This document shows, one piece after another, positions 15,214-19,813 of a stretch of 19,813 bases of DNA (its first letter is position 1; every line of letters starts with the position of its first letter). The notes below the pieces were generated by a model. It worked only from the letters and a program-made list of their open reading frames with translations. It was not told the origin of the DNA and made no database searches. Position numbers and translations under genes: made by a program. Source of the DNA: JANXPZ01 sp033853925 (GTDB lineage: Bacteria; Eisenbacteria; RBG-16-71-46). The DNA lies in assembly GCA_033853925.1 (NCBI GenBank), contig JAWOLC010000036.1:1-19813 (forward strand), in the 5' to 3' direction.

Positions 15214-17262
15214 ATGGACTCTGCCCGCTGTGGATCGGCACGCCTGGGATCGCGCTCCGACCGCTCCCGCCACGAGCGGCGTGCGTCGCGCCTGCCCCGA
15301 AGCCTGGCGCTCGCGCTCGCCTTGCTGGCCCTGGGGACCGCCCTGGCCGTGATCGCGCGGGCCGAGCCGTCCGCCGCGGGCGCCGAGGCGACCTCGGACC
15401 CCGCGCCGGTCACGACCATCGCCAAGCACGCGCCTCCGCCTCCCAGCGACATTCCGCCGCCGGCGAACCTGCTCGACCTGTCGGCCTGGCTGAGCTACCG
15501 CGCGCGCAACCACCTCTCCGCCCTGCCGCTCGAGGCGCGCCTCTTCTATCGCAACGGCCTGATGATGTCCCGCTCGGGAAACCTCGAGGAGGCCGTCCGT
15601 CTGGTCCGGGGCGCGGCCGAGCTGGACCCCGCCTTCGTCGCGCCGCACCTCACGCTGGCCGCCTGGCTGCTGTTCCGCGAGCCCAGCCAGGCCCTCCTGC
15701 AGTACGCCAGCGTGATCGAGCTGGCCCGGCAGAACTTCCTCTTCCAGCTCGCGGTCGTGGGCAACACCCTCTACCTCGCCGTCCAGGCTCTCTTCCTCGG
15801 CTTGTTGGTCGCCGCGCTCCTGCTCATCGGCCTGCGGAACCGCGAGCTCAGGCACGCCTGGGTCGAGCGCCTCAGCCGCTTCACGAGCCCCGAGACCGCC
15901 CGCTGGTGGTCGTGGGCCATCGTCATCCTGCCCTTCGCCTGCGGGCTCGGGCTGGCCCTCCCCGCCGTGGTCCTGCTGGCGCTGCTGTGGCCGTCGCTCA
16001 AGGCCACCGAGCGGGCCGTCTTCGTCGGGCTGACCTTGATGGTGGTGGCGGCGCCGTGGGCGACCGGGGCGCTGGACCGGCTGGCGGTTCCCCTGCGCGA
16101 AGGCCAGCCGCCCTGCTACGGCGTGACCCTGGTGCCCGCGGAGCCGTCGGCCGCGGACCGCGGGGACGGCCCGGCCGCGCTCGTCCTTCGCCATCCCGAG
16201 AATCCGTTCCTGCAGTTCGCGGCCGCGTGGACCGCGCGGCGCCACGGCGATCTCCCTGCCGCCGAGGCCGGCTATCGGCGCGCGCTGGAGCTCTGGCCCA
16301 CCAGTGCCCAGACCATGGTGAACCTGGGGAACGTGCTGGCCATGGAGGGCCGGACCGACGAGGCCCTCGAGCTCTACGAGCGCGCGGGCGCCGCGGACGC
16401 GGCGAACGCGGGGGCCGCCTTCAACGCCTCGCAGATCTACACCCAGCGCTTCGACTACCACGCCGCGACCGAGGCCCTCTCGCGCGCCTCGGCGCTGAAC
16501 TTCGACCTGGTGAAGACCTACCAGTCGCAGGCCACCGACGACGGCGTCCTGCCACTCGTGGACGAGTGGATCGCGCCCCGGGCCTTCTGGGCCACGCTCT
16601 CCGGCTGGCGCGACGACTCCGCGGGCCGCGGCGCGCTGCCTCCGGCCTGGCGCTCGCGGGCGGAGAGCAGCGGCTGGGCCTTCAGCCTCGTCACCCTGCT
16701 CGCGGTCGTCATCGCGCTCTTCGCCGGGGCGCGCGGCCACCGGGCCATGCCGCTGCGCGCCTGCAGCAACTGCGGCGCCATCCTCTGCCGGCGCTGCGCC
16801 TGCCGCCGGCGGGAGACGGCGCTGTGCCCCGCCTGCGCGGCGGTGGAAGCGGGGGCCGAGACTCCGGACTTCGGCCGCGTCCTCCTCCTGCAGCGGCGCC
16901 GCCGCGTGCGGCATTCCGAGCGCCTCCTGCGCACGGCGCTGGCCACGCTCGTGCCGGGATTCGGGCTCCTGGCCTTCCGTCGCGTTCCGCTCGCCGTGGC
17001 CCTGCTGACCTTGTGCGCCGCGCTCGCCTCCCTGGGGGCCGGTCTCGCCTCGCCGTTCTCCTTCGAGACCCGCCTGGCCCTTCCCGACGAGGAGCTGCCC
17101 CTGGCCGTGCTGGTCGGCCTGTGGATCGGCGTCTACGCGGTGTCGCTCCACGGCTACTTCGTCCAGGTCCTGCGCGCGGACGCCGAGGAAGCGGCCCAGG
17201 CGGCCCCGGTGCGCAGCCGCATCCGGCTCGCGGACCGCGACCACTCGGCCATGGCGGCCTAG
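15214..17262 (+). CDS. Multi-pass membrane protein with TPR repeats and a double zinc ribbon
   Basis: A 682-residue inner-membrane protein of unrecognised function. The basic N-terminus (1-29) and helix 29-48 form an anchor or uncleaved signal. TPR-like helices follow at about 105-175 (SGNLEEAVRLVRGAAELDP), then three helices near 180-205, 233-260 and 267-285. A second TPR block lies at about 335-430 (LPAAEAGYRRALELWPTSAQTMVNLGNVLAM), then a helix at 488-505. A Cys cluster C517, C520, C525, C528, C530, C538, C541 (CSNC...CRRC...CPAC) looks like a treble-clef or double zinc ribbon, and final helices lie near 573-615 and 627-650. ATG at 15214; AAGGGA lies 13 nt upstream, a weak site. It is 8 nt before the DUF4388 gene and surely co-transcribed. 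Confidence 0.8.
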   Translation: MDSARCGSARLGSRSDRSRHERRASRLPRSLALALALLALGTALAVIARAEPSAAGAEATSDPAPVTTIAKHAPPPPSDIPPPANLLDLSAWLSYRARNHLSALPLEARLFYRNGLMMSRSGNLEEAVRLVRGAAELDPAFVAPHLTLAAWLLFREPSQALLQYASVIELARQNFLFQLAVVGNTLYLAVQALFLGLLVAALLLIGLRNRELRHAWVERLSRFTSPETARWWSWAIVILPFACGLGLALPAVVLLALLWPSLKATERAVFVGLTLMVVAAPWATGALDRLAVPLREGQPPCYGVTLVPAEPSAADRGDGPAALVLRHPENPFLQFAAAWTARRHGDLPAAEAGYRRALELWPTSAQTMVNLGNVLAMEGRTDEALELYERAGAADAANAGAAFNASQIYTQRFDYHAATEALSRASALNFDLVKTYQSQATDDGVLPLVDEWIAPRAFWATLSGWRDDSAGRGALPPAWRSRAESSGWAFSLVTLLAVVIALFAGARGHRAMPLRACSNCGAILCRRCACRRRETALCPACAAVEAGAETPDFGRVLLLQRRRRVRHSERLLRTALATLVPGFGLLAFRRVPLAVALLTLCAALASLGAGLASPFSFETRLALPDEELPLAVLVGLWIGVYAVSLHGYFVQVLRADAEEAAQAAPVRSRIRLADRDHSAMAA

Positions 17263-17270
17263 GAGAGAAC

Positions 17271-18353
17271 ATGGCGCTCCAGGGGAATCTCCGCGACTTC
17301 TCGGCCACCGAGATCCTGCAGCTCCTCGGCACCCAGCGGAAGACCGGCTGCCTGACGCTGGAGCAGGAGGGCCAGCGCTTCGTGATCTTCGTCCTCGATG
17401 GTCGCGTCGTCTCCACGCGCACGCCGGGCCTGGCCAAGGACGATCCGCTCCTCGCCTTCCTGCGCAAGGCGCACCGCCTCTCGGACGAGCAGTACCGGGG
17501 CATCCTGACGATCCAGCGCGAGTCGGCCCGGGACCTCGAGGATCTCCTCCTCAACGGACGCTATCTGGCGGCCGACGAGCTCACGAGCTTCATCGAGCGA
17601 CAGATCCTGGACGACCTGATGCGCCTCGCGCGCTGGGAGGAGGGGAGCTACCACTTCGATCCGCACGCGCGCTGGCAGCCGCCGCCGCTCGTGCGCCTCA
17701 GCATCGAGGGTGTCCTGGTCGAGGTGGCGCGGCGAGCCGACGAGCAGAAGCGCTACCGGACCACCTTCCCCGATCCGAACCAGCTCCTGGGCGTCCGCGA
17801 TCTGCCCGACCCGGACGTGGCCCTCAGCGAGGAGGAGCGCGAGCTGTTCGGCATCATCGACGGGCAGCACACGATCAGCGAGGTCGTGGAGGCGGCGCCG
17901 CTCTCCGAGTACGAGACCTACGAGTCGCTGCAGCGCATGTCCGAGGCCGGCTGGATCGAGATCGTGGGCCGGCGCGATCCCGGACGCGTCCGCCCGCCGG
18001 TCGAGCCCGCGGCGACCGTCCGCCCGGCGCCGCACCGCTGGCTGCACGAGGTGACCATGGCCGCGGTCCTCGTGGCCGCCGTCGTGGCGCTGCGCGTGAG
18101 CGCGCACTTCCTCACCCTGCACCGCGAGGGACCGGCGCGCTCGGACGTCTTCGCCGCCGCCCAGGTGCGCGACCTGCGCCTGGCGCTGGACCTCTACCGG
18201 CGCGAGCACGGGGTCTACCCCGTGCGCCTGGACGACCTGCCCGAGACCCGCTCGATCTCGCCGGACTGCCTGCGCATTCCCGGCCACGTCCTGCGCTATC
18301 ACCGCGAGCGCGACGGCCTGGACTACCGGCTCGATCTCACGCCCGACCGCTAG
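17271..18353 (+). CDS. DUF4388 protein with membrane anchor and pseudopilin-like tail
   Basis: A 360-residue protein. The N-terminal DUF4388 (PatA/GliA-type) domain spans about 1-110: MALQGNLRDFSATEILQLLG and TGCLTLEQEG, then the FVLDGRVVSTR strand pattern are typical of the family, which is linked to signalling and motility regulators of uncertain role. A region at about 180-235 (EEERELFGIIDGQHTISEVV, then a winged-helix-like segment) resembles the second half of the same family. One helix (about 260-282) follows, then a tail with AQVRDLRLALDLYRREHGVYPVRLDDL (about 297-323) that recalls the post-helix part of GspG pseudopilins. The start ATG at 17271 has AGGAGAG upstream. It follows the TPR/zinc-ribbon gene at 8 nt. 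The long open frame upstream is non-coding. Confidence 0.87.
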   Translation: MALQGNLRDFSATEILQLLGTQRKTGCLTLEQEGQRFVIFVLDGRVVSTRTPGLAKDDPLLAFLRKAHRLSDEQYRGILTIQRESARDLEDLLLNGRYLAADELTSFIERQILDDLMRLARWEEGSYHFDPHARWQPPPLVRLSIEGVLVEVARRADEQKRYRTTFPDPNQLLGVRDLPDPDVALSEEERELFGIIDGQHTISEVVEAAPLSEYETYESLQRMSEAGWIEIVGRRDPGRVRPPVEPAATVRPAPHRWLHEVTMAAVLVAAVVALRVSAHFLTLHREGPARSDVFAAAQVRDLRLALDLYRREHGVYPVRLDDLPETRSISPDCLRIPGHVLRYHRERDGLDYRLDLTPDR

Positions 18354-18375
18354 TCCGGGCCACTCGGTCGCGGGC
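18341..18375. terminator. Possible bidirectional hairpin between convergent genes
   Basis: GCCCG-ACCG (18341-18349) can pair with 18365-18375 with a 2-nt bulge, with the DUF4388 stop codon in the loop. It sits in the 27-bp gap between two convergent genes. Weak: GC-rich and without a T-run. Confidence 0.3.
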
Positions 18376-18380
18376 GTCGG

Positions 18381-19469
18381 CTACTTCCCCTCCCCCGAGT
18401 CCCCCTGCGCGAGAATCCAGGCGGCCGCTTCGTCCAGGCCGTCGCAGACGTGATCCGGCGCGGCCGCCGAGCCCTCTTCGTCCGTGGCCCGCGTCTCCTC
18501 CTCCCGCCCGTAGCCCGAGCGCACCAGCACGCCCCGGGCGCGCGCGCGGTGGGCCGTCTCCACGTCGAGCCGCTTGTCCCCCACCATGAACGACGCGCGC
18601 AGCACCAGCAGGTGGTCCTCGGCGGCGCGCTCCAGGAGCAGGGTGCCCGGCTTGCGGCAGGCGCAGCCTTCCTCCGGGCGATGCGGGCAGAAGTAGATTC
18701 CATCCAGCTCGACGCCCTCGGCGCGCAGCTGCGCGCGCAGCCGCGCCATGGCCTCGTACACCCGGGACAGCGGGAAGTAGCCACGGCCCACGCCCGACTG
18801 GTTGGAGATCACGATCACCGGCAACCCCGCGGCCTTAAGGTCGTGCAGGGCCGCGGCGGCCCCCGGCAGGAGCTCGAGGTCGGCCGGATCCGAGAGGTAG
18901 CCGCGCTCGATGACCAGCGTCCCGTCGCGATCCACGAAGACGCCCGGGCGCGCCGCGTTTCCCCGGTGCCAGGCGAGGGCTCGCTCGCAGGTGCGCTCCA
19001 GGACCTCCGTGTCGGCGTGGGCGGCGTCCGGGGCGGAGGGCGGCTCCCCCGCTGGCCAGAGCGCGATCCGCCCGGGGTCGAGGCCCAATGGGTCGGCTCG
19101 CAGGGCGGGGGCCTCGGCCTCGTCGATCACGCCCCAGGCGTGCAGCGTGCTCCAGGCCCCCCGCGCGGCCCAGCCCCAGCGGGCGACCGCCGCGCGGTCC
19201 AGGGCCAGCGCCATGCAGCGGGCCCGCACCAGCCACCCCGCCAGCGCGACCTTGAGCGGCGCTTCGCCGCCGCCCAGCACCACGTCGGCGCTCAGGCGCA
19301 TCACCTCCCGCCACCCCCTCACCGGCAGGGGCTCGGGCCCGGCGGCCTCGGCCCCCTCGGGCGCCGGCCCCTCCCACCAGACGAGGTGCCCCCGCCGGGC
19401 CAGGCCCGCGGCCGCCAGCGCCAGGCGCGGCCGAGCGCCGAGGGTCGAGCCCTGCACGAGGATGCGCAC
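18381..19469 (-). CDS. Fusion of a GT-B N-terminal half and a GmhB-type heptose bisphosphate phosphatase
   Basis: A 362-residue protein in two parts. Residues about 1-145 look like the N-terminal Rossmann half of a GT-B glycosyltransferase: RILVQGSTLGARPRLALAAAGLARRGH, a second strand at VVLGGGEAPLK, and DPGRIALWPAGE, which recalls the 'ERI.VIPNG' linker of GT4 enzymes; the nucleotide-sugar-binding half is absent. Residues about 177-345 are a HAD-IIIA phosphatase: nucleophile Asp180 and acid Asp182 in DRDGT, ISNQSG motif II (221-226), zinc ligands Cys261, His263, Cys269, Cys271 (CPHRPEEGCACRKPG), and GDKRLDV (297-303) with acidic Asp298/Asp302. This is the GmhB pattern (D-glycero-D-manno-heptose 1,7-bisphosphate 7-phosphatase, ADP-heptose synthesis for LPS). 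ATG at 19469, 13 nt after the heptosyltransferase-like gene. Confidence 0.88.
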   Translation of the reverse strand: MRILVQGSTLGARPRLALAAAGLARRGHLVWWEGPAPEGAEAAGPEPLPVRGWREVMRLSADVVLGGGEAPLKVALAGWLVRARCMALALDRAAVARWGWAARGAWSTLHAWGVIDEAEAPALRADPLGLDPGRIALWPAGEPPSAPDAAHADTEVLERTCERALAWHRGNAARPGVFVDRDGTLVIERGYLSDPADLELLPGAAAALHDLKAAGLPVIVISNQSGVGRGYFPLSRVYEAMARLRAQLRAEGVELDGIYFCPHRPEEGCACRKPGTLLLERAAEDHLLVLRASFMVGDKRLDVETAHRARARGVLVRSGYGREEETRATDEEGSAAAPDHVCDGLDEAAAWILAQGDSGEGK

Positions 19470-19482
19470 GGACGCCGCCCCC

Positions 19483-19813
19483 TCAGGCCGCGCGCCCGCC
19501 GGCCAGCTCGGCGCAGGCGCGCAGCACGTGCGCCGGCGTCACCGCGGTGAGGCAGGCGTAGCCGATCCGGCAGGTGCGCTGGTAGCAGGGCGAGCACACG
19601 GGCGGCCGACAGACCACGCGCACGTGCGGGCCGAGGGCGTGGGTCCAGGCGCTGCTCGCCGATCCGTAGATCTGGACCGTGGGCGTGCCGCAAGCCGCCG
19701 CCAGGTGCGCGAGGCCCGAGTCGTTGCACACGGCCAGCGCCGCCGCGGCGCAGAGAGCCGCCAGCACCGGCAGCGGCGTCTCTCCCGCCAGCGTGGCCGC
19801 CGGGGCGCCCACC
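19483..19813 (-). CDS. Glycosyltransferase family 9 (heptosyltransferase-like), C-terminal part
   Basis: The 5' part lies beyond the window; about 110 C-terminal residues are seen. CNDSGLAHLAAACGTPTVQIYG matches the nucleotide-sugar-binding block of heptosyltransferases (usually 'ADTGPMHLAAALG.P.VALFG'), and CSPCYQRTCRIGYACL with TPAHVL matches the Cys-rich block near the C-terminus of heptosyltransferase II-type proteins. The enzyme would add ADP-heptose to LPS core acceptors. The stop is at 19483, 13 nt before the phosphatase-fusion start, so they form one operon. The context (heptosyltransferase with GmhB) supports LPS core heptose work; the exact acceptor is unknown. Confidence 0.93.
   Translation of the reverse strand, partial: VGAPAATLAGETPLPVLAALCAAAALAVCNDSGLAHLAAACGTPTVQIYGSASSAWTHALGPHVRVVCRPPVCSPCYQRTCRIGYACLTAVTPAHVLRACAELAGGRAA

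Noticed and set aside
15196..17244. Minus-strand open frame of 682 codons opposite the TPR/zinc-ribbon gene
   Set aside because: Compositional shadow; no domain, and the plus strand has TPR units, helices and Cys motifs.
14724..17270. Upstream extension of the DUF4388 frame to a protein of about 1200 residues
   Set aside because: The extra part is antisense to asnS and out of frame with the TPR/zinc-ribbon gene. The family N-terminus MALQGNLRDFSA with AGGAGAG fixes the start at 17271.

Overview
This is a high-GC, gene-dense window from a diderm (Gram-negative-type) bacterium. The evidence for an outer membrane is a TolC-type tripartite exporter, a TonB/ExbB/ExbD motor, a lipoprotein and LPS heptose-type sugar genes. 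I see no tRNA, rRNA, CRISPR array, insertion sequence or prophage gene. No gene fixes the phylum. The order PstS-like lipoprotein, TPR protein, ExbB, ExbD, ExbD, TonB and the DUF4388 protein would fit an uncultured lineage near the FCB/Gemmatimonadota/Eisenbacteria-like groups, but that is a guess from gene content.

Layout. (1) 1-6701, minus strand: a Yip1-family membrane protein, then an efflux cassette read right to left: TolC-like channel, HlyD/MacA-like adaptor, MacB-type ATPase, and two MacB-type permeases. The ATPase and first permease overlap by 4 bp. The last permease is abnormal: just after its second-domain membrane helix begins, it runs in frame into the N-terminal half of a paralogous permease, and it leaves the window at position 1. 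(2) 6936-13229, minus strand: PstS-like lipoprotein, large secreted TPR protein, two tandem STAS proteins, a hairpin, then ExbB, ExbD, ExbD and TonB, closed by a perfect 12-bp hairpin. A TTGACA-N17-TAGGCT promoter lies in front of the lipoprotein gene. (3) 13625-14941, minus strand: asparaginyl-tRNA synthetase (asnS), with its own TTGACA promoter about 230 bp upstream and a strong downstream hairpin. (4) 15214-18353, plus strand: a two-gene unit made of a multi-pass membrane TPR/zinc-ribbon protein and a DUF4388 protein with a membrane anchor and a pseudopilin-like tail. (5) 18381-19813, minus strand: the C-terminal end of a family 9 (heptosyltransferase-like) glycosyltransferase, then a fusion of a GT-B N-terminal half to a GmhB-type heptose bisphosphate phosphatase.

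Functionally the window is about the cell envelope: export, inner-membrane proton-driven force transmission to the outer membrane, solute capture, and LPS core sugars, plus one translation gene. The observations most worth following are the chimeric permease, the PstS/TPR/STAS/STAS/Exb/Ton cluster with no transporter or receptor partner, the glycosyltransferase-phosphatase fusion, and the TPR-zinc ribbon/DUF4388 pair.
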